From positions 3,439,817 through 3,503,816 of the forward strand of contig NZ_CP010803.1 of the NCBI RefSeq assembly GCF_000960975.1: DNA of 64,000 nucleotides, in the 5' to 3' direction. The notes under the pieces are model-generated. The model did no database searches. It was not told the origin of the DNA and saw only the letters and a list, made by a program, of their open reading frames with translations. Positions 1 to 8,240 of the stretch are shown piece by piece; the first letter of the stretch is position 1; each line of letters begins with the position of its first letter. Position numbers and translations under genes: made by a program. The DNA comes from Martelella endophytica (GTDB lineage: Bacteria; Pseudomonadota; Alphaproteobacteria; Rhizobiales; Rhizobiaceae).

Positions 1-1368
1 GATCGCGCCGCCACCCCCAATATCGATCGGTTTCGGCAACAGGCCGTTTCGCTTTCCAACGCCGTTTCCAACACGCCCGTCTGCACCGCCTACCGTGCCT
101 CGCTGATGACCGGCAAGCATCAGACCTCGACAGGGATGGTGATCAACGAGCTCCGCATCCATCCGGGTCAGCGCTGCCTTGGCCACGTGCTGACGGATGC
201 GGGTTATGAGACGGCCTATATTGGCAAGTGGCATCTCTTCGCCAACGCTTTCGGCAATCATACCGATCCGCGGAACTCCTTCGTCCCCTGCGGACCGCAT
301 CGGCTGGGCTTTGACGGTGAGTGGGCAGCCTATAATTTCCACCACGAGAACTATTCCCCGGCCGCCTACTATCATACGGAATCGCCCGAGAAGATTTTCT
401 ACGGAGACGGCGTCTACGAGCCGACTGCGCAGACCGACCTCGCGATCGATTTTCTGCGGCGCAAGGCAGACGCCCCTTTTGCAATAGTGCTTTCCTGGGG
501 GCCGCCGCATCTTCCGTGGCGACCGGACAACGTGCCGGAGCAATTCTATCGGCTCTTCCGTGATGCGGAATTTGCCCACCCGCCCAATTACCGTGATCGC
601 GACGATGGTCACGCCGACGACTGGCAACGTTTTCGCTCGAGCGAAGAACGTGCCGCGCTCACGGCCTGGCAGCGCGGCTATCACGCGCAGGTCGCTTCGC
701 TGGATGTCGAGTTCGGCCGTCTCATGGCTGCACTGCAGGCCAGCGGCGCGGCAGACAACACCATCGTGGTGTTCACCTCCGACCATGGCGAGATGTTCGG
801 GGCGCAGGGCCGGCACGCGAAGCTCACCTTCTACGAGGAGGCTGCACGGGTTCCCTTCTTCCTGCGCTGGCCCGCCGGCCTCGACGCGGGAACCGATGTC
901 GATGTGCCATTCGGCGCGGTCGATATCCTGCCAACGCTTTGCGGGCTGATGGGGCTTGATGCGCCCGAAAGCGCGGATGGTCTTGATCTGGCCGCAGCGC
1001 TTCGTGGCCAAGCCGGCGCCGAACCGGAGGCAAGCCTGTTGATGTGCTGCGGCGCGACAGCCGCCTGGGGCGACGGATACGAATGGCGCGCCGCGCGCAG
1101 CCGGCGCTACACTTATGCCATCTACCGGTCAGACGGCAGCGAGCACTTTTACGATCGGGGTACCGATCCGTTCCAGACTGTCAACCTCGCCGACGATCCC
1201 GCGCATTCCGACGAAAAGCAACGGCTTCGCGCATGGATGCTCGCCGAGATGCTTCGGATCGGCGATGACTTCCGGCCCAACAGTTGGTATGAAGCCAACT
1301 GGACCGACGGGAACCGCAACGTGATCCGCTCCGCGATCGCCGAATTTGGCATGCCGGTACCACCATGA
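1..1368 (+). CDS. Sulfatase family hydrolase (5' partial)
   Basis: Type I sulfatase-like enzyme that would hydrolyse sulfate (or phosphonate) esters. The reading frame is open from base 1, so the N-terminus lies upstream of the window. The segment C-T-A-Y-R followed by LMTG at about bases 88-111 matches the sulfatase core motif C-x-(P/A)-x-R, whose Cys is converted to formylglycine. A second metal-site region with SDHGEMFG is seen at about base 780, as in alkaline-phosphatase-superfamily sulfatases. The C-terminal half has the usual small domain. It converges on the ThDP decarboxylase genes, 161 bp away. The substrate cannot be told; choline-sulfatase-like and other sulfatases are possible. 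Confidence 0.88.
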   Translation, partial: DRAATPNIDRFRQQAVSLSNAVSNTPVCTAYRASLMTGKHQTSTGMVINELRIHPGQRCLGHVLTDAGYETAYIGKWHLFANAFGNHTDPRNSFVPCGPHRLGFDGEWAAYNFHHENYSPAAYYHTESPEKIFYGDGVYEPTAQTDLAIDFLRRKADAPFAIVLSWGPPHLPWRPDNVPEQFYRLFRDAEFAHPPNYRDRDDGHADDWQRFRSSEERAALTAWQRGYHAQVASLDVEFGRLMAALQASGAADNTIVVFTSDHGEMFGAQGRHAKLTFYEEAARVPFFLRWPAGLDAGTDVDVPFGAVDILPTLCGLMGLDAPESADGLDLAAALRGQAGAEPEASLLMCCGATAAWGDGYEWRAARSRRYTYAIYRSDGSEHFYDRGTDPFQTVNLADDPAHSDEKQRLRAWMLAEMLRIGDDFRPNSWYEANWTDGNRNVIRSAIAEFGMPVPP

Positions 1369-1529
1369 TGTGTTACGGTGAGTGCTTGCGGCGGAACAGC
1401 GATTTTACGAGCACCGTCGAAATCGCAACTCCGGCCATGTTTGCTGCGCCAATGCGCTCCGATTGTCCGGATGGCTTCGCCCAGGCGCCCGCTTTCTATG
1501 ATCTGTGCCGCAGCTTGCCGCAGAGGTTA

Positions 1530-2138
1530 TCAATTGTGCTCGCTCGGCCCCATGATGACGATGTTTTCCGTTTTTTCGACATGGCGCACGAAGATGTATT
1601 TGTCCTCGCGTCCGTCGGAATGCTTGCGACGGATATCCGGGGCGACGTCGCCGGAGACCTTGGCGATGATCACGAACGGTTCCTTTGCCACCAGACCTTC
1701 CCGGCAGAGACGCCCGAAACTCTCCAGATCGCGCGCCGTATGTGCCTGACTGATACCTGCCCCGCGGGCGATGGCGGCAAGGTCGACGGTCCCTGAAGCC
1801 GTGTGCGTCGGCGGGCCGCCGATCGACTGGTAGCATTCATTGTCCCAGACGATCACAAGCAGGTTCTCGGGTTTCTCGTTGCCGAGCGTCGCCAGAATGC
1901 CGAGGTTGAACATCATGCCGCCGTCGGTGTCGAGCGAGACGATACGACGATGCGGCAACCCGACGGCAAGCCCGAAGGCCTCGGGTGTGACGCAGCCGAG
2001 CTGCTGCTGGAACAGGCTGCCCTCGCGCATATGTGGCGCTGCATTGTACCATTCATCGACCGAGGCGCCGAGCGAAAGGATGACAAGCTCGTCGCTGAGC
2101 TTTTCGGCGAGCGTTTTCATGCAGTCAAAACGTTTCAT
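1530..2138 (-). CDS. ThDP-dependent decarboxylase, beta (C-terminal) subunit
   Basis: Pyrophosphate-binding half of a two-subunit thiamine-diphosphate decarboxylase of the sulfopyruvate/phosphonopyruvate decarboxylase type. The segment SLDTDGGMMFNLGILATL and the downstream WDNECYQSIGG form the ThDP motif (GDG-like, here TDGG, followed by Asn about 30 residues later). I start it at the ATG at 2138, which overlaps the upstream alpha-subunit stop by 4 bp (ATGA), rather than at the longer open frame. The protein is about 202 aa, normal for a split beta subunit. The alpha subunit is directly upstream, so the two should be co-translated. The true 2-oxo acid is unknown; a sulfonate or phosphonate 2-oxo acid is the family-based guess. 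Confidence 0.85.
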   Translation of the reverse strand: MKRFDCMKTLAEKLSDELVILSLGASVDEWYNAAPHMREGSLFQQQLGCVTPEAFGLAVGLPHRRIVSLDTDGGMMFNLGILATLGNEKPENLLVIVWDNECYQSIGGPPTHTASGTVDLAAIARGAGISQAHTARDLESFGRLCREGLVAKEPFVIIAKVSGDVAPDIRRKHSDGREDKYIFVRHVEKTENIVIMGPSEHN

Positions 2139-2635
2139 CGGACAATGCTTCCCGATAGGGCCACAGCGGTGTGGTAGTAGCTGGAATAGGCGAGTTCGTA
2201 AGCGTCGGTGATGGCGCGCTCGATGTCGTCTTCGTGGCGCTGGACGCTGTAGGGGATCCTGAGCGCCTGGAGCACCGGCTCCATGGTGATGCCATGTGGT
2301 ACGGCCCACCAGTTGTTCTCGCCGATATCGCCACGATAACTCATGATCATGACAACCGGGATGCCGGCGCCGAGCCCCATGCGGGCAAGCGGCTCGACGG
2401 AGGCCCTGAGGCCGGAATTCTCCATGATCAGCGCCGCGCGCTTGCCTGAAAGGAACAGGCCGCCGCAGATCGCAGCACCTTCTCCCTCGTTGGTAACTCT
2501 TATGGTCCGGATGTCGGGGTCATTGTCCAGCGCCGGATAGAGCTCCTTGAACAGCGAGTCCGGAAGATAGCAGACAACGCTCACCCCGGCGGCCTTCAGA
2601 CCCCGGATGACGGCATCGACAGCCGTGGATTTCAT
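2135..2635 (-). CDS. ThDP-dependent decarboxylase, alpha (N-terminal) subunit
   Basis: Pyrimidine-binding half of the same decarboxylase (166 aa). It resembles ComD-type subunits: a PDSLFKELYP segment near residue 25, the conserved activating Glu region (RVTNEGEGAAICGG, residues about 46-59), and MENSGLRASVEPL near residue 71. Together with the next gene it would decarboxylate a 2-oxo acid to an aldehyde. The ATG at 2635 is the only reasonable start. It is the first gene of the pair; the deaminase gene ends 81 bp upstream on the same strand, so the ABC importer, deaminase and decarboxylase may share one transcript. Confidence 0.85.
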   Translation of the reverse strand: MKSTAVDAVIRGLKAAGVSVVCYLPDSLFKELYPALDNDPDIRTIRVTNEGEGAAICGGLFLSGKRAALIMENSGLRASVEPLARMGLGAGIPVVMIMSYRGDIGENNWWAVPHGITMEPVLQALRIPYSVQRHEDDIERAITDAYELAYSSYYHTAVALSGSIVR

Positions 2636-2716
2636 GTGATCAACCTCTCTGATGAAGCAGATGGCTGCAGACCAAAGCCAGAGAAAAGGGGCTTCGCAGC
2701 GGAACGAGAATGTGGG

Positions 2717-3193
2717 TCAGCGGGTCAGCTCGACGGCAGCCGTGCGATAGAGATCGACACATTCCTCATGCATCACGCCGGTCACCACCGCCAGGTCCCA
2801 GCCAACCATCTTCGCGAAACTCTCTGCGCTGTAGTCGCCGAAATTGAAAGCCAGCGTCGCAAGCTGCTTGATGTCCTCGTTGCGGGCGCCGAGCACCAGC
2901 GTCTTGATACCGGAATTCAGGATGGCGCCAAGGCACATCGGGCAAGGCTCGCAAGTCGCGTAGAACACAGCTTCGGGAATATGTCGGCGGCCAAGCTTCT
3001 GCGTTGCCATGCCGACGGCGAGTGTTTCCGAGTGGGCCGTGCAATCGCAGCGGCTGACCTTGAGCGACGGCGTGCTGACCACCACCTCGCCGTCGATGAC
3101 GACAGCGGCGCCAAACGGCTGTTCGCCCATCGCCCGGCCTTTCTCGGCTTCTTCGATGGCGATGCACATGAATTTGTCGTGTTCGCTTTCCAT
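2717..3193 (-). CDS. Nucleoside/cytidine-deaminase-family zinc deaminase
   Basis: Zinc hydrolytic deaminase of the CMP/dCMP-guanine-deaminase-like family, 158 aa. Visible signatures are the TAHSET segment (His zinc ligand and catalytic Glu, residues about 54-59) and the TCEPCPMCLGA segment (two Cys zinc ligands, residues about 85-95). The ATG at 3193 is preceded by a GGAG about 10 bases away; an open frame extends further upstream into the transporter gene but lacks a better start. The location between an NMT1-type importer and a decarboxylase suggests it acts on a small imported amino-heterocycle or related amine. The substrate (guanine, cytosine, pterin or other) cannot be deduced. Confidence 0.88.
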   Translation of the reverse strand: MESEHDKFMCIAIEEAEKGRAMGEQPFGAAVVIDGEVVVSTPSLKVSRCDCTAHSETLAVGMATQKLGRRHIPEAVFYATCEPCPMCLGAILNSGIKTLVLGARNEDIKQLATLAFNFGDYSAESFAKMVGWDLAVVTGVMHEECVDLYRTAAVELTR

Positions 3194-3251
3194 AGTCTTG
3201 CTCCGGAGGGCACCGGCTCTGGCCGGTCCCTCTTCTTGTTTTCTTCGGTAA

Positions 3252-4280
3252 TCAGTTGGTGGTCGGAAGCATGCGTTCCGCCTTTTCCGGCAGGAAGCTT
3301 GCGTCGAAGATGGCGCTGGCTTCCGGAACCGTATCGAAGGTCTCCAGGCTCGCATTCATCTCGATCGAGTTTTCCAGACGCTCCATGTCGAGATCGCCAA
3401 GCCCGATTTCAGCCGTTTCGGTGGTCTCGAGCTGGTTGTCGATCGTGTACTGCAGACGCTCGGTTTCCAGCTTGGTATCGGTCAGCGGTTCGACCTTCAC
3501 CAGCGCGTCGATGCCTTCCTGCGGATCGGCTACGACATCCATGATAGCCCTGTTGATCGCGGCGACGAGACCTTTCACCGCCTCGGGATGATCCTCGATC
3601 AGCTCACGAGAAACGATCACGCCGTTCGAATAGAGGTCGAGGCCGTGGTCGGAATAGTAGAACCAGTTGAAGTCCTCGTTCGGATCGAGGCCCATGGCGA
3701 TGAAGTTCATGTAGCTGGTCTGGCCGAACTGGGCGATGGCATCGGCCTGGCCGCGCACAAGCATCTGCTCGATCAGGTTCTGCGAGGCGTTCAGAAGCTC
3801 GACCTTGCTGGCATCGAAGCCGTTGGCTTCCGCAAGCGCGGGAAACAGCTGGAATGTCGCAGATCCGGTTGGGGCGGCAACGGTCTTGCCCTCAAGATCC
3901 GTCAGCGACTGCACGTCGCCATCCTTTTCGGAGATGATGGCGAATGGGGCGCCGTTATAGACGAGGTAAACCATGACCGGTGCCTCGTCCGGCGCCTTGG
4001 CAGCGGCGCGGATCACGGCGTTGATATCGCCGAAGCCGGCATCATAGGCGCCAGACATCACCCGCGTGACGGCAGCTGACGAGCCTTCGCCCTGATCGAT
4101 GGTGACGTCGAGCCCTTCATCGGCGAAATAGCCCTTCTCCTTGGCGAGATAGAACCAGGAATGCGGTCCCTGAGCCTTCCAGTCGAGGGTGAACTTGATC
4201 GGCAGGTTTTCGGCAAAGGCCGAGCCGGCCGTAAAGCTTAAGGATGCTGCGAGCAGCAGAGATTTGATCAGCGTTTTCAT
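3252..4280 (-). CDS. ABC transporter substrate-binding protein, NMT1/THI5-like
   Basis: Periplasmic solute-binding protein of an uptake ABC transporter, 342 aa. It has a clear signal peptide (MKTLIKSLLLAASLSFTAGS, cleavage after AFA at about residue 23) followed by the family hallmark KFTLDWKAQGPHSWFYLAKE, with the EKGYFADEGLDV segment common to thiamine-pyrimidine, taurine and riboflavin-type binding proteins. The permease and ATPase genes lie upstream on the same strand (38-bp gap to the permease). The ligand is unknown; the deaminase and decarboxylase downstream may process it. Confidence 0.92.
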   Translation of the reverse strand: MKTLIKSLLLAASLSFTAGSAFAENLPIKFTLDWKAQGPHSWFYLAKEKGYFADEGLDVTIDQGEGSSAAVTRVMSGAYDAGFGDINAVIRAAAKAPDEAPVMVYLVYNGAPFAIISEKDGDVQSLTDLEGKTVAAPTGSATFQLFPALAEANGFDASKVELLNASQNLIEQMLVRGQADAIAQFGQTSYMNFIAMGLDPNEDFNWFYYSDHGLDLYSNGVIVSRELIEDHPEAVKGLVAAINRAIMDVVADPQEGIDALVKVEPLTDTKLETERLQYTIDNQLETTETAEIGLGDLDMERLENSIEMNASLETFDTVPEASAIFDASFLPEKAERMLPTTN

Positions 4281-4318
4281 TGCAGGTTCCCTTTCTGTTG
4301 TGAGGTTTTTAGGCGCGT

Positions 4319-5092
4319 TTATCTGGTCTTCTTGTTGCGTTGCGCCCAGCCGGTCATGCGGTTTTCGAGCATGACAAAGAGGAAGTAGAAAATGACCCCC
4401 GTGATCGAGATCAGCATCAGGGCCGCGAATGCGAGCGGCATGTCGAAATTCGTGGTCGCGATCAGCATGGCATTGCCGATGCCACGGTTGGAGGCGATCG
4501 TCTCCGAGGTGATCGAGCCAATGAAGGCGATCGAGATCGCCACTTTCATTGCGGCGAAAAGGTAAGGCATGGTGCGTGGCAGGCCGACGTTCCAGAAGAT
4601 GTCGAGTTTCGAGGCGTTCAGCGACTGCAGGATGTCCTCGAGTTCCGGCTCCGTGGTGGCAAGCCCGGTCGCGACATTGACGACGATGGGAAAGAACGAA
4701 ATCACGCAGGCGGTCAGAATGGCCGGGCCCGTGCCGGCTCCGAGCCAGACCACGAAAATCGGGATCAACGCCACTTTCGGGATTGAAGAGATACCGACAA
4801 GGATCGGGTAGAGCGCATCATAGGCAAGCCGCGACATTCCGATCAGAGCACCGAAGAAGATGCCGATGGCAAGGCTGAGCGCGAAGCCGATCGTGGTGGT
4901 GACGATCGTCTGCCAAAGGTTGGGCCAGAGCGCCGGGAAACGCTCGACCATGGTGACGAAGATCGCGCTCGGTTTCGGCAGAATGAAGCTCGATATGTCG
5001 AAGACGCGGCAGGATGCTTCCCAGACCACAAACAGCGCGACGACGATGAGAAGCGGCGCGGCCACTCGCCGCCAGTACACGTTGTCCGTCAT
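4319..5092 (-). CDS. ABC transporter permease (NMT1/nitrate-taurine type)
   Basis: Inner-membrane permease, 257 aa, about six hydrophobic segments, with the EAA-loop region LEDILQSLNASKLDIFWNVG near residue 155 that contacts the ATPase. It belongs to the BPD_transp_1 class found in nitrate, taurine and aliphatic-sulfonate importers. Its ATG overlaps the end of the ATPase gene by 4 bp, so the two are translationally coupled. It would form the channel for the ligand delivered by the binding protein encoded just downstream. Confidence 0.92.
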   Translation of the reverse strand: MTDNVYWRRVAAPLLIVVALFVVWEASCRVFDISSFILPKPSAIFVTMVERFPALWPNLWQTIVTTTIGFALSLAIGIFFGALIGMSRLAYDALYPILVGISSIPKVALIPIFVVWLGAGTGPAILTACVISFFPIVVNVATGLATTEPELEDILQSLNASKLDIFWNVGLPRTMPYLFAAMKVAISIAFIGSITSETIASNRGIGNAMLIATTNFDMPLAFAALMLISITGVIFYFLFVMLENRMTGWAQRNKKTR

Positions 5093-5910
5093 CGGTCTGC
5101 CCCCTTTTCAGGATCGGAAATGAGATGCCGAAGCTGGCGGCAGAATTCGATCGCCTCTGCAGAATAGCTCTGCTCGTTGGTGCGCGGCCGTGAAAGCGGC
5201 ACCTCCATATCGGAGATGATCCGTCCGGGCCTGGGGCTCATGACGATTGTCCGGCTCGCGAGGAAGGCGGCCTCTCTCAGATCATGGGTCACGAGCAGGA
5301 CTGTCGGGTGCCGGGTCTGCCAGATGTTCTGCATGATTTCCCAGAGCTCTTCGCGGGTGAACTGGTCGAGTGCGCCGAAGGGCTCATCGAGCAACAGCAG
5401 TTCCGGCTCATGGATCAGCGCACGACAGAGATTGGCGCGCTGCAGCATGCCGCCCGAAAGCTGCCACGGATAATGCTGCGAAAACTGCTCAAGCCCGACC
5501 AGCTTCAAGAGATCGTTGACCTTGTCGCGAAAGGCACCGTTGCGTTCCTTGCGATAGGAATGGCGGAACGGTGGCACGACCTTGAGCGGCAGCATGATAT
5601 TGCGTTCGATGGTCAGCCAGGGAAGCATGGTCGGGTTCTGGAAGGCCAGCCCCACAGAAACCGCATTGGCCGCGCGTTCGCGCCCACCAATGAACAGGTG
5701 GCCGCAGGTCGGCGTCTGCAGCCCGGCCACAAGCCGCAAGATGGACGACTTGCCGCAGCCTGACGGGCCGATGAGCGCAACGAAGTCACCTTTCCCGACC
5801 TTGAGCGAGATATCCTCGAGGGCCGTGACCGGATGGCTGTCGGCGCTGAAGGTAAGGCCGAGGTTCTCCAGTTCTAGAACGCTCTGTCGGGATGGAGATT
5901 GCTGCTGCAT
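5089..5910 (-). CDS. ABC transporter ATP-binding protein (nitrate-taurine type)
   Basis: ATPase of the same importer, 273 aa. Walker A GPSGCGKSS is near residue 43, Q-loop in GLAFQNPTMLPW, signature LSGGM near residue 150 and Walker B LLLLDEPFGALD near residue 171, followed by the H-loop VTHD. It is the first gene of the minus-strand transporter set, with a 132-bp leader separating it from the LysR gene encoded just upstream on the same strand. That leader is the likely promoter region for the importer-deaminase-decarboxylase group. Confidence 0.93.
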   Translation of the reverse strand: MQQQSPSRQSVLELENLGLTFSADSHPVTALEDISLKVGKGDFVALIGPSGCGKSSILRLVAGLQTPTCGHLFIGGRERAANAVSVGLAFQNPTMLPWLTIERNIMLPLKVVPPFRHSYRKERNGAFRDKVNDLLKLVGLEQFSQHYPWQLSGGMLQRANLCRALIHEPELLLLDEPFGALDQFTREELWEIMQNIWQTRHPTVLLVTHDLREAAFLASRTIVMSPRPGRIISDMEVPLSRPRTNEQSYSAEAIEFCRQLRHLISDPEKGADR

Positions 5911-6042
5911 GAAGATGTTGCTGTACCCTGAAACCGCGTTTCATCCATCGGACGAACGACCTTGAAGAAGACGCTAGCATGTGGGTTATGTTCGGAATAG
6001 AAGGCAAATTTCGAACCGAGTGTTGTGCTCAACGCAACAAAA

Positions 6043-6972
6043 TCACGCTTTTCCCTCGTCCAGACCGTCGAACCGTGCTGAAAGCTGCTGGGCGAGTGCG
6101 GAGGGGCCATGCGGCAACTGCTGTTCCGAACGGCAGATCATCACCAGTTCGCGCGGTTTCAGTCCCGGCTCGGCGAGAGGTATGAAGCAAAGGCGGCCGG
6201 TGGCGATCTCGGTCTCGGCGCCAAGTCTCGTCTGTAAAGTGACGCCGTGCCCCATCTCTGTCAGACGCAGCAGCGTGTCGATCGAGTTCGAGACGGCCCT
6301 TATTCTCAGCTCGAAGCCCAATTTCGACAAGGCCTGATTGAGCACCTGTCCGAGCGTCAGGCTGGCGTTGGCCATCAGAAGGTTCTCGCCCTGCAGATCG
6401 CGCAGCCTGAGTGACTTTCGACCGGCAAGCGGATGTTCCGGCGGCAACAGGATGCCGAGGTTGAGAAACGCGCCGGCAATCTTGCGCGCCTTGACCGGAA
6501 CCGGGGTATCGAAGGCGATGGCGAGATCGTAATGGCCATCGGCGACGCCGTCGAAGGCGTCCTGAGAGCCGGAGACGAAGCTTTCGACCCTGATACCCGG
6601 CTGATACTCCCAGAACCGATCGAGTTCCTGCAGCATGAGATTGCGCATGACGCTTTCGATAACCGCGATCTTGACCTCGCCACGCTTCAGCCCCTGGAGA
6701 TCCTCGATAAAGGAAATGCCCGACGAGAGCTGACGTTGGCTGAGGCGCGCGTGATGCAGCAGCATCTCGCCGGCACTGCTGAGCCGCATCCGCCGTCCCA
6801 CCCGCTCAAACAGCAAGGCACCCAGCTCCGCCTCCAGATCAGAAATGCTGCGACTGATCGAAGATGGGGCGACATTCAGCTCCAGCGCGGCCCGGCGGAT
6901 CGACCCTTTCTCGGCGACGGCCTGAAAATAGATCAGCCGGTTGGAAAAAAGTCCAAGACGTCTCAGTTCCAT
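6043..6972 (-). CDS. LysR family transcriptional regulator
   Basis: LysR-type regulator, 309 aa. The N-terminal winged HTH is recognisable (residues about 12-70, with AAVEKGSIRRAALELNVAP-like spacing, SSISRSISDLEAELGALLFER), followed by a periplasmic-binding-fold effector domain (from about residue 95). It sits directly upstream of the NMT1-type importer operon on the same strand, so it probably controls that cluster in response to its ligand. The adjacent LysR gene on the same strand belongs by position to the peptide-type importer instead. Confidence 0.93.
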   Translation of the reverse strand: MELRRLGLFSNRLIYFQAVAEKGSIRRAALELNVAPSSISRSISDLEAELGALLFERVGRRMRLSSAGEMLLHHARLSQRQLSSGISFIEDLQGLKRGEVKIAVIESVMRNLMLQELDRFWEYQPGIRVESFVSGSQDAFDGVADGHYDLAIAFDTPVPVKARKIAGAFLNLGILLPPEHPLAGRKSLRLRDLQGENLLMANASLTLGQVLNQALSKLGFELRIRAVSNSIDTLLRLTEMGHGVTLQTRLGAETEIATGRLCFIPLAEPGLKPRELVMICRSEQQLPHGPSALAQQLSARFDGLDEGKA

Positions 6973-7164
6973 CGCAATCCGCCACCGCAGTTAGGCACCA
7001 TATCGCTTAACCTTACCTTATGCGTCTGTACATCTTGCAAGGAAGAAACGCGTTATTTGAAGTATATGAACAGGACGCCAGCCGGAGCATGGCCGAAGCA
7101 GCGTTCGCATTTGCTCAACGCGCGGAAACGCGGTCGCATCGTCATTCGCTTTGTCGCCCAAAGC

Positions 7165-8079
7165 CTAATCAACGCTGGGCTCGGAGCCATCGACGTCGTA
7201 GCGCTGGAGCTCCGTCCGCAGCACCTCCACAATCCGTTCTGTTGCAAGTGAAGGTGGACGCAACGCCGGCAGCATGATCCAGACGCTCATCGTTGTAAGT
7301 GGGACGATGGGCCGTCGGACAAGCTTGTCTTCGGAATACCCCAACCCCACGAAAGGCGGCACGATCGACACGCCGGCGCCGCCGGCGACGAAATCGCAGA
7401 CGGTTTCGGACATCGGCACTTCGACGATCGCCCGTTTCTGGACGCCGCGCAGCTGGAAGGCCCTGTCGATCGTCATGATCGAGCAATCGTCACGCATCAG
7501 ACCGATAAAAGGCTCGTTCTTGAGGTCTTCCACCCGGATAAGGCGCTGCGAAGCGAGGCGGTGGTTTGCAGGCAGAACACAGATCATCGCGAAACGCATC
7601 ACCAGTTCGGAGCGGACATTGGCATGTTCGAACGGCTGGACGGAAAGGCCGATATCGATCTGCTGGCCTTCCACCAGCTCGGCGACCCGCGGACTTGGCT
7701 GGCTTGAAATCGCGATATGCATCTTGTTCTGCCCGGCCATCATCGGACCCAGGGCCAGTGCCAGAAAGCGTGCGGAAAGGGCAGGCGGTGCGGCAATTGT
7801 CACTTCACCCCATTCCCGGTCGCGCACCGCATGGGCAAGCTTCTGGATCCGGTCCGTTCCCGAGAAAAGCCTTGAGACTTCCGACGCCAGCAGTTGTGCA
7901 TCGGATGTCGGCAGCATGCGTCCGCCACTGCGGGTGAAAAGCTGGAAGCCGCAACTTTCGCCAAAGGCCTTCAGCAGTTTACTGACGGCCGGCTGGGAAA
8001 TGCCCAGCCTCTCACCGGCCAGAGTGACCGAGCCGGTCTCCATCACCGCGTGAAAAGCCTCAAGCTGGCGAATGTTCAT
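7165..8079 (-). CDS. LysR family transcriptional regulator
   Basis: LysR-type regulator, 304 aa: HTH at residues 1-60 (MNIRQLEAFHAVMETGSVTL, then ERLGISQPAVSKLLKAFGE) and an effector-binding domain. It is divergent from the substrate-binding-protein gene at 8241, with a 161-bp shared control region that contains the inverted repeat TGATT-N4-AATCA. The arrangement is the classical LysR one, so it is probably the regulator of the 8241-17207 operon and of itself. Confidence 0.93.
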   Translation of the reverse strand: MNIRQLEAFHAVMETGSVTLAGERLGISQPAVSKLLKAFGESCGFQLFTRSGGRMLPTSDAQLLASEVSRLFSGTDRIQKLAHAVRDREWGEVTIAAPPALSARFLALALGPMMAGQNKMHIAISSQPSPRVAELVEGQQIDIGLSVQPFEHANVRSELVMRFAMICVLPANHRLASQRLIRVEDLKNEPFIGLMRDDCSIMTIDRAFQLRGVQKRAIVEVPMSETVCDFVAGGAGVSIVPPFVGLGYSEDKLVRRPIVPLTTMSVWIMLPALRPPSLATERIVEVLRTELQRYDVDGSEPSVD

Positions 8080-8138
8080 ATCAGTGGCCCTGTTTCGCGT
8101 TGCAACATGAGTTTTGGTTATGTTGATCGGATAAATAC

Positions 8139-8152
8139 TGATTTGACAATCA
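8139..8152. promoter_or_regulatory. Candidate LysR operator in the divergent control region
   Basis: TGATT-TGAC-AATCA is a perfect 5-bp inverted repeat that includes a TTGACA hexamer (8143-8148) facing the importer operon. The placement between a LysR gene and its divergent target operon is what is expected of a recognition box. The -10 element for the TTGACA is not obvious at standard spacing (TACAAT at 8172 is too far), so the exact promoter is unsure. Confidence 0.4.
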
Positions 8153-8240
8153 TACTAGGTTTGCTCTCTCTTACAATCATCAAAAAAACGGCCGGGAAAA
8201 CGGCTTTGCGGTTTTCCAAACCAAGCAAGAAGGGAACGAA

